From Bacteroidales bacterium UBA3297 (lineage in GTDB: Bacteria > Bacteroidota > Bacteroidia > Bacteroidales > Paludibacteraceae), in NCBI GenBank assembly GCA_002362105.1, contig DETD01000031.1, positions 268,346 through 332,345 of the forward strand: a DNA stretch of 64,000 nucleotides. The letters run 5' to 3'. How positions within the stretch are numbered: position 1 is the first letter of the stretch; every line of letters begins with the position of its first letter. The notes under the pieces are model-generated. The model saw only the letters and a list, made by a program, of their open reading frames with translations. It made no database searches and was not told where the DNA came from. This document shows, in pieces, positions 16,369 to 25,403 of the stretch. The translations under genes were made by a program, and so were the position numbers.

Positions 16369-16407
16369 TTTATTCTTGTTTTTTTGTTTATATTGTCTAG
16401 CTACATA

Positions 16408-16446
16408 ACAAAAAGAATTCCGGCAAAAGAAGCCGGAACTCTTCTG
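16408..16446 (-). terminator. Terminator inside the greA leader
   Basis: On the minus strand AGAAGAGTTCCGGC pairs with GCCGGAATTCTTTT (wobbles included; core GTTCCGGC/GCCGGAAT), then T-rich sequence. It lies after the predicted greA promoter (16469-16500) and 40 bases before the greA ATG. It may end transcripts of the upstream protease gene, attenuate greA, or both. Confidence 0.7.
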
Positions 16447-16468
16447 TATTTCGTCTTTTAGGACTACA

Positions 16469-16500
16469 CAAAGGTAGGCCTATTTTTTTACTTTTCCAAA
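16469..16500 (-). promoter_or_regulatory. Promoter of greA
   Basis: On the minus strand TTTG (16497-16500), a 20-nt spacer, TACCTTTG (16469-16476): exact consensus. It overlaps the last codons of the S41 protease gene. The predicted start is near 16462, so the leader is about 94 nt. Confidence 0.7.
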
Positions 16501-18098
16501 TTGAACGACAGCGCTTTTTTTACTATAGGGTCTATTTCGTTCAGCACGCTGAAAAATCCCTCATCGCCAAAGAAATTGCGCACTATGCAGGCATTCAACC
16601 TATTTTGAATCAAATCTTTAGATTCATTCAACATCGTCGGATTCACCTTGATGCCCGCCTTGGTTTTCGCATAATCGGCCAATTTGCGGTCCAGCCCCTG
16701 CGTGTTCAAGAACTTCACAAGTTCCTCCTTGCTTTTATACTTCGAAAGCTGTTCGCGGTTGGTATCGGTGTAGAAGAAGGCAAAATCGTAAAGCACACGG
16801 TCGTTCAGCGCGCGGAAGTAAGAGTTAACCCCCTGCTTGTTTACCCCAACGAAAATATCGGGAGTAATACCGCCACCGCCATATACCACACGTCCGCCCA
16901 CGGTGGTAAACTTATCTTCGCCCTCGTCGTGCTTGTATTTCGAAGAATCGTCCATCTCACCGTTACTATAGCGTTCCATAATTTCATCGGTGTACTCCTT
17001 CTCGTTCTTATACGGCTTCTGGATGCAGCGTCCCGAAGGCGTATAGTAGCGTGCAATGGTCAGACGCACCTCTGAATTGTTGTCGAGTTGGAACGACTGC
17101 TGCACCAAGCCCTTACCGAAAGAACGGCGGCCGATAATGGTGCCACGGTCGTTGTCTTGAATAGCGCCCGCAAAAATCTCACTGGCAGAAGCGGACCATT
17201 CGTTAATAAGCACGGTTATCGGAAAATCTTGGAAGTGGCCTCTGCCGTCAGCAAAATAGTCTTCCCGGTCTTCATCAGTCCGCCCGCGTGTATACACAAT
17301 CTTCTGGTCCTTCATCAGGAACTCGTTGACCATATAGGTAGCCGCACGCAGATAACCGCCCGAGTTTTCACGCAAATCGACAATAAATTTTTTAGCGCCA
17401 CACTTCTGCAAGCCAACCAACGACTCCATAAACTCGCGGTAGGTGTTCTCACCGAACTTGTTCACACGCACGAAGCCCACTTCCGGAGCAATCATATACG
17501 ATATATCGATACTGCTGACAGAAATGTCGTCACGTACAATGTCAAAGTCTATCAAGCCATTGGCGCCCTTGCGGCAGATGCCCAGTTTTACATGAGATCC
17601 CTTCTTGCCACGCAGGGTTTTCACCACAAAGTTGTTGTTGATGCTCTTACCGGTAAAGTCCTTGCCATCGACTTTCACAATTCGGTCACCAGCACGCACG
17701 CCTTTTTTCTCACAAGGGCCGCCACTAATGACATTCGAAATCATCACAGTGTCTTCCTCAATAGAGAACTGCACGCCAATACCGCTGAACGAACCTTCGA
17801 GGTCGTCGTTCGCAATCTGCATATCGGTATTAGACAAGTAAACCGTATGCGGGTCCAGTTTTTCTAGAATCGTAGGAATCGCAGCCTCGGCAACGCTGTC
17901 GACATTAACAGAGTCGACATACCGCTCATTGATCAGATTGAACAATGCGCCGAACTTCCCCGCCTCGTTCGAGGTAGTGAAAAAATTCTGTCCACCCCAC
18001 AACGGAGAGGAATCGCCCATCTTCGAAATGCGTTTTCCTATAGTAATGCCCACAACCACTGCCAGAGCAAGGCCTAAAGGGTAAAGAATATTCTTCAT
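16488..18098 (-). CDS. S41 family C-terminal processing peptidase
   Basis: The 536-residue protein has an N-terminal membrane anchor (residues 4-21), a PDZ domain (about 105-175, with GIGVQF and GVRAGDRIVKVDG), and the S41 catalytic core: DLRENSGGYL (~241-250), nucleophile in EWSASASEIF (~300-309) and the general-base Lys in GRRSFGKGLVQ (Lys329). A C-terminal helical extension of ~130 residues follows. It is a periplasmic Ser-Lys protease of the CtpA/Prc type that trims protein C-termini. Gene order with dCMP deaminase upstream (41-base gap) suggests a common transcript. Confidence 0.93.
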   Translation of the reverse strand: MKNILYPLGLALAVVVGITIGKRISKMGDSSPLWGGQNFFTTSNEAGKFGALFNLINERYVDSVNVDSVAEAAIPTILEKLDPHTVYLSNTDMQIANDDLEGSFSGIGVQFSIEEDTVMISNVISGGPCEKKGVRAGDRIVKVDGKDFTGKSINNNFVVKTLRGKKGSHVKLGICRKGANGLIDFDIVRDDISVSSIDISYMIAPEVGFVRVNKFGENTYREFMESLVGLQKCGAKKFIVDLRENSGGYLRAATYMVNEFLMKDQKIVYTRGRTDEDREDYFADGRGHFQDFPITVLINEWSASASEIFAGAIQDNDRGTIIGRRSFGKGLVQQSFQLDNNSEVRLTIARYYTPSGRCIQKPYKNEKEYTDEIMERYSNGEMDDSSKYKHDEGEDKFTTVGGRVVYGGGGITPDIFVGVNKQGVNSYFRALNDRVLYDFAFFYTDTNREQLSKYKSKEELVKFLNTQGLDRKLADYAKTKAGIKVNPTMLNESKDLIQNRLNACIVRNFFGDEGFFSVLNEIDPIVKKALSFNLEK

Positions 18099-18139
18099 TG
18101 AATGGTTTGTATAGTAAAAGGGAAAATAAAATTCTTACA

Positions 18140-18601
18140 TTACATATCAAGTAGCTCCGTCACAATGCCAGCGCGCTTCAGGAGTTCGATGCCTTCGGTA
18201 TCGCGATAATACTCGGCGAACACGACTCTGGTGATGCCAGCCTGAATTATCAGTTTGGCACATTCGATGCAAGGCGAGGAAGTGACATAAAGAGTAGCGC
18301 CCTCGCTGCTGTTACTCGACCTCGCCACCTTGGTAATAGCGTTAGCCTCGGCGTGAAGCACATAAGGCTTGGTCCGGTTATTCGCATCTTCGCAAATATT
18401 CTCGAAACCAGAAGGAGTGCCGTTATAACCATCGCTGATAATGCGATTGTTCTTAACAAGCAAAGCGCCCACCTTTCGGCGTTCGCAATAAGAGTTTTCC
18501 GACCAAATCAGCGCCATCCGCATATACCGGCAGTCGAGCCGGTAGCCTTTAGACTGAAGGTCGTCGATTTTCGATTGTGTATTTTTTTCGGTATCTTCCA
18601 T
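18140..18601 (-). CDS. dCMP deaminase (ComEB type)
   Basis: The 153-residue protein has the zinc deaminase motifs LHAEANAI (His ligand and catalytic Glu) and SSPCIECAKLI (two Cys ligands). The RRKVGALLVKNNRIISDGYN opening and size fit deoxycytidylate deaminase, which makes dUMP for thymidylate synthesis, rather than a riboflavin or tRNA deaminase. It begins seven bases after the antiporter's stop codon and is followed by the S41 protease gene. Confidence 0.9.
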   Translation of the reverse strand: MEDTEKNTQSKIDDLQSKGYRLDCRYMRMALIWSENSYCERRKVGALLVKNNRIISDGYNGTPSGFENICEDANNRTKPYVLHAEANAITKVARSSNSSEGATLYVTSSPCIECAKLIIQAGITRVVFAEYYRDTEGIELLKRAGIVTELLDM

Positions 18602-18607
18602 AATTAA

Positions 18608-19645
18608 TCAGTTAACCACAGGTTTAGATAAAAGGAGGAAAACATACACGGCATAAAGCCCCAGGGCGCAAGCGCCCCAAATACGTCCAACCAGTCCGTT
18701 CTCAGCCGAGAACAGGCTGCTCAGTTTGCCAGTATTTTTGAAACCGTCGACATTATTGGTCACATTTATCAGTCCGATAAGCAGCATGACCTCAAAGCCG
18801 AACACCCATAAAACGTCGGTTGTAAATTGTGGTGTTGTAATGCTCGCTTCGCTAAAGCCAATTGGCGAAGCGCAAGCCGACAATGCCAACACACTGCCAA
18901 TGTTGAAGATATTAGACCCGACAATACCGCCCACGGCCAAATCTTCCTTTCCTTTAATGGCGCCCATTACCGAAGTCGTCAGTTCTGGCAGGCTGGTACC
19001 CAAAGCAACCACTGTAACCGAAATAACACGCTCGGTAACACCGAAATCGCGCGCTATGTTTTTTGCGGCTTCAACCATCAGATCGGCACCGAATGCCAGA
19101 AAACCGATAGAGGCCACCAGAATGAGTACATTCACAAAAACCGGTTTTTCCTTTTCAGGGACTTCCACCTCGGCAACCGCTTCGGCCATCGCCTCTGGAT
19201 TCTGTTTAGCTTTCTTTATGCGCCAACACGTGTAGCCCACAAGCATCGCGAACAGAAGGAAACCGTCGAAACGCGATATGCCTTCACCAAACAGTCCAAG
19301 ACCAAGAAGGGCCAGTGTGATAAACAGCATAAACATCGTATCGATTGTAATACAGTCTTTTTTCACAGCGAAAGGACAAATCAAAGCTGTCAGTCCGACA
19401 ATGACAGACACATTGATGCAGTTCGAGCCGACCACGTTGCCCACAGCAATGGCCGAACTATCGGTCAACGACGAAGTGACACTGACAAACAACTCGGGAG
19501 CAGATGTTCCAAAAGCCACAACAGTCAAACCTATAATCAGATTCGACATCTTGAAAGACCTCGCTATACCAGAAGCCGATTCAACCAGATAGTCGCCCGC
19601 AAAAACCAATAAAACAAGTCCTATAACTAACTGTAGAAAATCCAT
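18608..19645 (-). CDS. Calcium/sodium antiporter, CaCA family (YrbG type)
   Basis: The 345-residue inner-membrane protein shows the internal duplication of the Ca2+:cation antiporters: alpha-1 repeat with GTSAPELFVS and GNVVGSNCINV, and alpha-2 with LGTSLPELTTSV and GGIVGSNIFNIG. About ten to eleven hydrophobic helices are visible, with a charged central loop (KQNPEAMAEAVAEVEVPEKE). It would exchange sodium or protons for calcium. First gene of a minus-strand cluster with dCMP deaminase and the S41 protease, divergent from the operon at 19720. Confidence 0.92.
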   Translation of the reverse strand: MDFLQLVIGLVLLVFAGDYLVESASGIARSFKMSNLIIGLTVVAFGTSAPELFVSVTSSLTDSSAIAVGNVVGSNCINVSVIVGLTALICPFAVKKDCITIDTMFMLFITLALLGLGLFGEGISRFDGFLLFAMLVGYTCWRIKKAKQNPEAMAEAVAEVEVPEKEKPVFVNVLILVASIGFLAFGADLMVEAAKNIARDFGVTERVISVTVVALGTSLPELTTSVMGAIKGKEDLAVGGIVGSNIFNIGSVLALSACASPIGFSEASITTPQFTTDVLWVFGFEVMLLIGLINVTNNVDGFKNTGKLSSLFSAENGLVGRIWGACALGLYAVYVFLLLSKPVVN

Positions 19646-19671
19646 GTCTAAACCTTGTATTCCTTTAGAAT

Positions 19672-19702
19672 TTTGGCATTTTACACCATATTGTTAATTT
19701 TG
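19672..19702 (+). promoter_or_regulatory. Promoter of the metallo-hydrolase/DUF3160/CapA operon
   Basis: TTTG at 19672-19675, a 19-nt spacer, TAATTTTG at 19695-19702: exact consensus. The predicted start is near 19709, leaving a very short leader before the ATG at 19720. Confidence 0.7.
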
Positions 19703-19719
19703 TACAAAAATACAATAAA

Positions 19720-20586
19720 ATGATGCTTATTAGCATAAAAACAGGAAAATTTTTATACGATGGCGGCTCCCTCTTCGGTGTTGCCCCCAAACTGGCTTGG
19801 AGTGAATTCTATCCTGCTGATTCTGACAACCGTTGCACGCTGGCGATGCGTTCCCTTCTGGTTCAAACCGACAACAAGAAAATCCTTTTCGACACCGGTG
19901 TCGGCCTAAAGCACGCCGAGGTTATGGAGGAGTTCGGTTTCTACGATCTGCGAGACATTGCGGAAGAAGTGGAAAAATGCGGCTGCAAGCGCGAAGAAAT
20001 CACCGACATTGTGCTGACCAGCCTGCATTTTGAGCACTGCGGGGGCACAACCTGCATCGACGCCGACCAAAACATCGCGCTCACCTTCCCCAACGCTACC
20101 GTCCATGTGGGCGAACGCCAATGGGTCAGTATGCTGAACGCGAACGAACGGGAAAAATATATGATTATTCCTTCCGACGTGATGGAAGCCTTCAAAAAGG
20201 AAAAGTTACACGTCTTGAAAGAAGACGAGGCGCTCTGCCCGGAAGTGGAGTTGAAATTGGTAGACGGACACACGCAGGCACAAATTGTGGCCTACATCCA
20301 CGACGGCGACGAGACCTACATCTTCATCGGCGACACGGTGCCAACCGGTGCCAACGTCCACCTCGACTGGCTTGATGCGCACGACATTGAACCCCTTAAG
20401 GCTCTGGAAACAAAAAAAGCTATTTTCGACGATGCGATAGCCAACAGCTACTGGATGATTTTCCCGCACGACGCCCGTTTCGCCTGCGCCAAAATCCAGA
20501 AAGACGAAGACTACCACATCTGCAACGTAGGCGGGATCAGCGACTGCAACGACGTTGAATCCGTCAGCATCAACCTCGAAGACTAA
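19720..20586 (+). CDS. MBL-fold metallo-hydrolase with altered metal-binding motif
   Basis: The 288-residue protein is a beta-lactamase-fold hydrolase related to the YtnP/AHL-lactonase-like group: LLVQTDNKKILFDTG, then LTSLHFEHCGG, VDGHTQAQI, IFIGDTVPT and a final FPHDARFA. In the family the first motif is normally HxHxDH; here the first His is Ser (Ser101) and the Asp is Glu (Glu105), with His103 and His106 kept. The other ligands (His in GHTQ, Asp in GDT, His in FPHD) are present. Cytoplasmic, no signal peptide. It overlaps the next gene by one base. Substrate unknown. Confidence 0.85.
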   Translation: MMLISIKTGKFLYDGGSLFGVAPKLAWSEFYPADSDNRCTLAMRSLLVQTDNKKILFDTGVGLKHAEVMEEFGFYDLRDIAEEVEKCGCKREEITDIVLTSLHFEHCGGTTCIDADQNIALTFPNATVHVGERQWVSMLNANEREKYMIIPSDVMEAFKKEKLHVLKEDEALCPEVELKLVDGHTQAQIVAYIHDGDETYIFIGDTVPTGANVHLDWLDAHDIEPLKALETKKAIFDDAIANSYWMIFPHDARFACAKIQKDEDYHICNVGGISDCNDVESVSINLED

Positions 20587-21134
20587 TGCGCAGCACCACC
20601 ATCTTCCTACTACTGTCGGTCCTCACATTCTGCTGTTGTTCCAGCAACAAGTCTGAAAAGGCAGAGCGTTTCGATTGGAATGGTGGCGTAATAAGGCTTG
20701 ACCGCATCAACGACAGTCTGAGCATTATCCGCTACGAGAAGAATGGTGTCGAAATCTGCAACCAACCGCTACCCTGGCCTGTTTACCGCTTCACTTGGGG
20801 CGATATAAACGAAGACAGCGTGCCTGAAGTAGCCGTCGGCGTCATCAAGGAAACCCCATTCTGGCACCAGATGGACCGGCGCTTATTCATCTACCAGCTA
20901 TATAAGGGCCAGCACTTTGTGCCACTTTGGAAAGGTTCTCATGTAGCTTCGAAGTTAGAGGACTTCTACATCGACCAAAGCCAAAAACCGGCTATGGTCC
21001 GAACACTAGAGATAAGGCAAGACCGCAGCAAATACGAAGCCGAATACTATTTAGGGAAATTCGGACTCAAATTCAAGCGCTATGTTGCCGATTCCACAAC
21101 TACGGCTAAATTCCTTGCCAACCATAAGGAATAA
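20586..21134 (+). CDS. Exported lipoprotein-like protein, unknown function
   Basis: The 182-residue protein opens with a hydrophobic signal followed by a Cys cluster (MRSTTIFLLLSVLTFCCCSS), so it is probably lipidated, though the lipobox is imperfect. The body contains a WGDINEDSVPEVAVGV stretch that resembles a single FG-GAP/calcium-binding blade, then several aromatic strands. Its start codon overlaps the stop of the metallo-hydrolase by one base and the DUF3160 gene follows after about 30 bases, so it belongs to a four-gene operon. No family name can be given with confidence. Confidence 0.65.
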   Translation: MRSTTIFLLLSVLTFCCCSSNKSEKAERFDWNGGVIRLDRINDSLSIIRYEKNGVEICNQPLPWPVYRFTWGDINEDSVPEVAVGVIKETPFWHQMDRRLFIYQLYKGQHFVPLWKGSHVASKLEDFYIDQSQKPAMVRTLEIRQDRSKYEAEYYLGKFGLKFKRYVADSTTTAKFLANHKE

Positions 21135-21167
21135 CTTTAAAAGCACACAATTAGGATGAGAAAAACA

Positions 21168-23780
21168 ATGAAAAAACAACTTCTGTCAGTTAGTTCAGCC
21201 CTTATTTTAGTCATAGGCCTGAGCAATTCTTCATGTACAAGCAACAGATCTAATGCAGCCGACTCTACAGCGAACGCGACCAAAGTGGAGCAAGACACCA
21301 ATATGCGCTGGGGACTACATTTCGACTTAGACAAGTTCTACAACCAGCCCGACTACAATATCGACCTGAGCAAGTATTCGTACGAAGAGTTGCGCTTACT
21401 CCGCAGTATACCCTACGCCCGCCACAAGCACTGGTTTAAAGAGGGCGAGATTAACGAGAAGATATGCGCCATCAAGCAATACAGAACAGACATGATGCCT
21501 GTTGTAAAGGCTTATGCACAAGACAAACTCAACAAAAGGAAGTCTAACTACTGGAAACAGTGGGAAAAGAACTACAAGAAGACCTACGACCTCATAGTTC
21601 TAAACAAAGAAGAGAAGGACTTTGTAAAAAAAGTAGACGCCAAACTTGCAGAATTCGAGAAAAACAGGCACACCACACAAAACGGCCTGCGCCTTTACAA
21701 CCCCGACCTGTTGGTGAACCTTAGTTATGTCAACAACATGAGTCCCGAGCTAAAAGAGCATTTGACAAAAGATAATTTCGGAATCTGCGATGTCCAATTC
21801 GACCAATTGTTCAATGTTTACGAGCAATACGAAAATATACCGTACTACATTACTACCGACCTCTACCTGCACACCTACCACATGTACTTCAGTTGGCTAC
21901 TAAAGTATCTGGAGACCAAAGAGTTTCTGCCTGCAATAGCAAAATTGAGCGAGGACCTCTACAAGCAGAGCCTGCAGGAGTTGACAGCGGCAAAATCGGA
22001 GAAAGAGAAAGACCTGGCTGCCTTTGCAACCACCTATTACGCCATTGCCAACCAACTGTGCACAGGTATCACTTTCGAGAACATACCCGAAGAGCTGAGA
22101 ATCAATTACGGTATGGAACTCAGCAACATAGCTTCACAGACAGACAGCGAATCTGAGTTTTTAGACGTACAGTCTAACAACACTTTCCCTTACAGTCTGT
22201 TCAAACCACGCGGCCATTATACCCGCAACGAAGAGGCCAAGAAATATTTCAAGGCGATGATGTGGCTACAGACCGCATGGTTCTGCATGGACACCGACAA
22301 TGGTCTGCAAAGAGCACTCTATATGGCCCTGCAATATAAAAAGGCCGACGCTGCCACTAAAAAGCTGTGCCGTTCGGTATACAACCCTCTAGAATTTCTG
22401 ATTGGCGCACCCGACAACATTCCTGTCATCGAATTGGCCGACCTACTCGGTTCAGAATTGAACATTCACACCACCGACGATTTGGAAGACCCCGAAAAGT
22501 TGCAGAATGCGCGTGATTTATTGCTGAAAAAGTTCGAGGCCTTCGATAAGATTAAACCGAAAGACGAAAAACTGATGGCCTGCAAGAACAAAATTAACTT
22601 CATGCCACAACGTTACACACCCGACGCTGAAGTTCTTTCCCTTATGTACGACGAGAAACCAAACAGCAGCCGTCCTTTCCCTTGCGGCTTGGACGTAATG
22701 GACGCATTCGGTTCTTCTTCGGCTGCCAACGTACTCGACAGTACCGATCAAGGTGCGAAAAAGTGGGCTAACTACGAAAAATTCCGTAACCTGGCACGGA
22801 AAAAATTCAGCCATTTTGCCGATTACGACAAAACCATGTATAACAAATGGTTAGAATCGCTCATCACATTACAGAAGCAGAGCAAGAGTAAACCCGACTA
22901 TATGAGGACCAGCGCCTGGCAACGCAAAGACCTAAATGCATCGCTCGCTTCGTGGGCTGAGCTGAAGCACGACGCCGTTCTGTATGCCGAACAACCTATG
23001 GGTGCCGAAATGGGCGACGGAGGCGCTGATGTTATCAACCTTCCAAAACCAGAATACATCCAACACTACGTGGAGCCGAACTTGGACTTCTGGAAAAAGT
23101 TGAAGGAGATGATGAATTTAAACATCTACATGCTGAAAAAAGCCGGATATTACGACAAAGACAACGATATAAAAGACAATTCAGAGTGGTTAATCGACAA
23201 AATTGACCTCTGCATCAACGTTACGAACAAAGAACTTAACGATGTGCGACTGTCTGATGAAGAGAACGAAAAACTCGGCTATACGGGCGGCGCCTTCGAA
23301 TACTACACGCTTGGAATTATTCACCCCGATATCAAATACTACGGCTGGTACGATGTAAAAGGCCCAGACTCGTGTGTGGCTCTGATTGCCGATGTGTTCA
23401 CCCGCAACATTCCTATGTGTAAGAAAAACGGAATACTGCATGCTGCGGTGGCTAATGCCAACGAAATATATGTAGTGGTGGAACGAAACGGAAAGACTTA
23501 CCTAACAAGGGGGGCCGTATTTGACTACCACGAGTTTGTTGACCACGACATGCAGCGATTCAACGACGAAGAATGGCAGACTTTGTTGAAAAACAAGGAA
23601 CAGAAGGGGCGCCCTTCTTGGACCAAGTCGCTCTTTGTAAAAGATCCGGTTTCCATCAACAAGGTGACAGGATGGAGAGATGGACTCGTGTGGCTTCTGG
23701 ATTGGGACAGCGAGAAAAATAAAATTGGTCTTGGCGGCGATGAAAGCTACCCTATATTAAACGGACTTAAATCGGAATAA
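21168..23780 (+). CDS. DUF3160 family exported protein
   Basis: A protein of about 870 residues with an N-terminal signal (MKKQLLSVSSALILVIGLSN) followed by Ser-Ser-Cys, consistent with lipidation. The ATG at 21168 is preferred because AGGATGAG precedes it; an in-frame ATG at 21156 adds four residues. The body matches DUF3160 (for example ITTDLYLHTYHMYFSWLLKY and the HDAVLYAEQPMGAEMGDGG region), a large mostly helical family of unknown function in Bacteroidota and other phyla. It sits between a small lipoprotein and a CapA-like protein, which suggests a joint envelope role. Confidence 0.82.
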   Translation: MKKQLLSVSSALILVIGLSNSSCTSNRSNAADSTANATKVEQDTNMRWGLHFDLDKFYNQPDYNIDLSKYSYEELRLLRSIPYARHKHWFKEGEINEKICAIKQYRTDMMPVVKAYAQDKLNKRKSNYWKQWEKNYKKTYDLIVLNKEEKDFVKKVDAKLAEFEKNRHTTQNGLRLYNPDLLVNLSYVNNMSPELKEHLTKDNFGICDVQFDQLFNVYEQYENIPYYITTDLYLHTYHMYFSWLLKYLETKEFLPAIAKLSEDLYKQSLQELTAAKSEKEKDLAAFATTYYAIANQLCTGITFENIPEELRINYGMELSNIASQTDSESEFLDVQSNNTFPYSLFKPRGHYTRNEEAKKYFKAMMWLQTAWFCMDTDNGLQRALYMALQYKKADAATKKLCRSVYNPLEFLIGAPDNIPVIELADLLGSELNIHTTDDLEDPEKLQNARDLLLKKFEAFDKIKPKDEKLMACKNKINFMPQRYTPDAEVLSLMYDEKPNSSRPFPCGLDVMDAFGSSSAANVLDSTDQGAKKWANYEKFRNLARKKFSHFADYDKTMYNKWLESLITLQKQSKSKPDYMRTSAWQRKDLNASLASWAELKHDAVLYAEQPMGAEMGDGGADVINLPKPEYIQHYVEPNLDFWKKLKEMMNLNIYMLKKAGYYDKDNDIKDNSEWLIDKIDLCINVTNKELNDVRLSDEENEKLGYTGGAFEYYTLGIIHPDIKYYGWYDVKGPDSCVALIADVFTRNIPMCKKNGILHAAVANANEIYVVVERNGKTYLTRGAVFDYHEFVDHDMQRFNDEEWQTLLKNKEQKGRPSWTKSLFVKDPVSINKVTGWRDGLVWLLDWDSEKNKIGLGGDESYPILNGLKSE

Positions 23781-23792
23781 GTTTTTTCCACA

Positions 23793-24710
23793 ATGAAGTT
23801 CTTTTCATTGATTCTACTCCCTATAACAGTCCTTCTTGCCTGCACCACATGTGCAAAGCAAGAAGGGCTTTGTATTTATATAACCGGCGATGTGATGCTC
23901 GACCGCGGCATACGCAAACAGATTAATCGCCAGGGTTTCCAAAAACTGTTCGAGGGTGTTACCCCCCCACTAAAAAAAGCCGATGCGGTGGTAATAAACC
24001 TGGAATGTCCGCTTTGCGCTACCGAGAAGAAAGTGCAAAAGCCATTCACCTTCAGGGGAGAACCGAGTTGGGCCGATAGTTTGAAGGCCGCCGGAGTTAC
24101 CCACGCCTGTTTGTCCAACAACCACACCTACGACCAAGGAGCAGAAGGACTGGAAGAAACCATAAGGCAGTTGAAAAGGGTGGGCATCGTCCCAATAGGT
24201 GCAGGACGGACTAAAGAAGAACGAATACATCCGGCTTTCATCGGCTGCGGGGCCAACCGTTTGGCACTTTACAGCATATCGTTCCTCTCAACAGGACGTT
24301 TTTCCAACAAGGTTGGCAGCGAAGGCATCTGCAACACCAGCGCCACCGAGCTAGGAAAACACATAGCACAGCTGAAGCTACAGGAACCTCACACAAAGGT
24401 GGTTGTTCTACCCCATTGGGGCACAGAATACAGTCTTTACAACACTCCACTACAAAAGGAACAAGCCGACACCCTGACAAAAGCCGGTGCCGACCTGATA
24501 GTAGGACATCACCCGCACGTGGTGCAAAACACAGATACCATAAACGGGAAAAACATTTTCTTCAGTTTGGGGAACTTTATATTCGACCAGGTTGAAAAAG
24601 AAGACAAGAAGGCTGCTCTACTTGAACTGAAGTTGGAAGACGGGGCCATCAGCACGCTTCTTATTCCACTCAAAATTAAACACTTCACACCCTTCTTAAC
24701 AACAGAATAG
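23793..24710 (+). CDS. CapA family protein (poly-gamma-glutamate capsule type metallophosphatase fold)
   Basis: The 305-residue protein has a lipoprotein signal (MKFFSLILLPITVLLAC) and the PGA_cap metallophosphoesterase motifs: ITGDVMLDRG, VVINLECPL, CLSNNHTYDQG, LPHWGTEY and VGHHPHVVQ. The family includes Bacillus CapA, but many members occur without any capsule genes; none are seen here. It is the last gene of the operon beginning at 19720 and is separated from the convergent gene by only nine bases. Confidence 0.88.
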   Translation: MKFFSLILLPITVLLACTTCAKQEGLCIYITGDVMLDRGIRKQINRQGFQKLFEGVTPPLKKADAVVINLECPLCATEKKVQKPFTFRGEPSWADSLKAAGVTHACLSNNHTYDQGAEGLEETIRQLKRVGIVPIGAGRTKEERIHPAFIGCGANRLALYSISFLSTGRFSNKVGSEGICNTSATELGKHIAQLKLQEPHTKVVVLPHWGTEYSLYNTPLQKEQADTLTKAGADLIVGHHPHVVQNTDTINGKNIFFSLGNFIFDQVEKEDKKAALLELKLEDGAISTLLIPLKIKHFTPFLTTE

Positions 24711-24719
24711 AAAAGTCTT

Positions 24720-25385
24720 TCAATACAAGATATTGAATCCCAAAACAAATTTATGACAAGAGTTACGACTATACCTCTCCGGAATAAAGTCGGTCATGTC
24801 CTTCGTAAACCGATAACCCAAATAAAAGATCACGAAATTGACATCTACGCCAGCATTCAGTCCCAGTTGGAAACGCTTTGCGTTCAAATCGTCGAAATAA
24901 TCAACACATTCAAATCCATCGACACGCGACTTTCCGACCATATTCAATCGCACATCAACTCCCGCATAAGGATCAATAGACCCTCCAACACATCCAATAC
25001 AATAGCCTAAATTCAAGGGCATAGAGACAGAAAGGAAACGGTCGACACCATCAACATTCTGAACGAGAGGTCCCATATATCTTTCTGCATGCGACGCCAT
25101 ATAATTCAGTTCCAAACCACTCTGTATCTCCATATGGGAATCGCTTACGAAAACACCCATAGCACTTACAGTCACACCACCAGCAGGCGCATTCAGATAA
25201 CCGGCAGCAGACCGCATGCCGCCGACTGCGACACGTCCAAAAAAAGGACCAAAGTCATCAAAATGGTTTCCAAAAACATCTAGACTAAAGAAAAACAGCA
25301 CAGCGCCAACAAATATCTTTTTACGCACAGACTTCAAGAATATATTATTATTGGATAGGAACATACTTAGCAACTTATAAAACAT
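24720..25385 (-). CDS. Outer-membrane beta-barrel protein, unknown function
   Basis: The start is uncertain (ATG at 25385, or ATG at 25364). A signal peptide is visible only after an N-terminal extension (VRKKIFVGAVLFFFSLDVFG). The remainder has alternating strands, Gly/Asp turns and a C-terminal KFVLGFNILY, ending in an aromatic residue, as in small outer-membrane barrels. No specific family was recognised. A perfect 12-bp palindrome (25392-25403) lies just ahead of the start, with a -7-like box TATTTTTG (25424-25431, minus strand) behind it. Confidence 0.65.
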   Translation of the reverse strand: MFYKLLSMFLSNNNIFLKSVRKKIFVGAVLFFFSLDVFGNHFDDFGPFFGRVAVGGMRSAAGYLNAPAGGVTVSAMGVFVSDSHMEIQSGLELNYMASHAERYMGPLVQNVDGVDRFLSVSMPLNLGYCIGCVGGSIDPYAGVDVRLNMVGKSRVDGFECVDYFDDLNAKRFQLGLNAGVDVNFVIFYLGYRFTKDMTDFIPERYSRNSCHKFVLGFNILY

Positions 25386-25391
25386 AAATTT

Positions 25392-25403
25392 CACTTTAAA
25401 GTG
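25392..25403. promoter_or_regulatory. Perfect palindrome ahead of the barrel gene
   Basis: CACTTTAAAGTG is a perfect 12-bp palindrome between the -7-like box (25424-25431, minus strand) and the start of the beta-barrel gene. It could be an operator or a leader hairpin; nothing more can be said from one copy. Confidence 0.35.

Noticed and set aside
16605..17867. Plus-strand open frames opposite the S41 protease gene
   Set aside because: They are shadows of the protease gene, which has complete PDZ and catalytic motifs.
18827..19612. Long plus-strand open frame opposite the Ca/Na antiporter
   Set aside because: The antiporter on the minus strand has clear duplicated motifs; the antisense product is a low-complexity mix of His, Arg and Asn.
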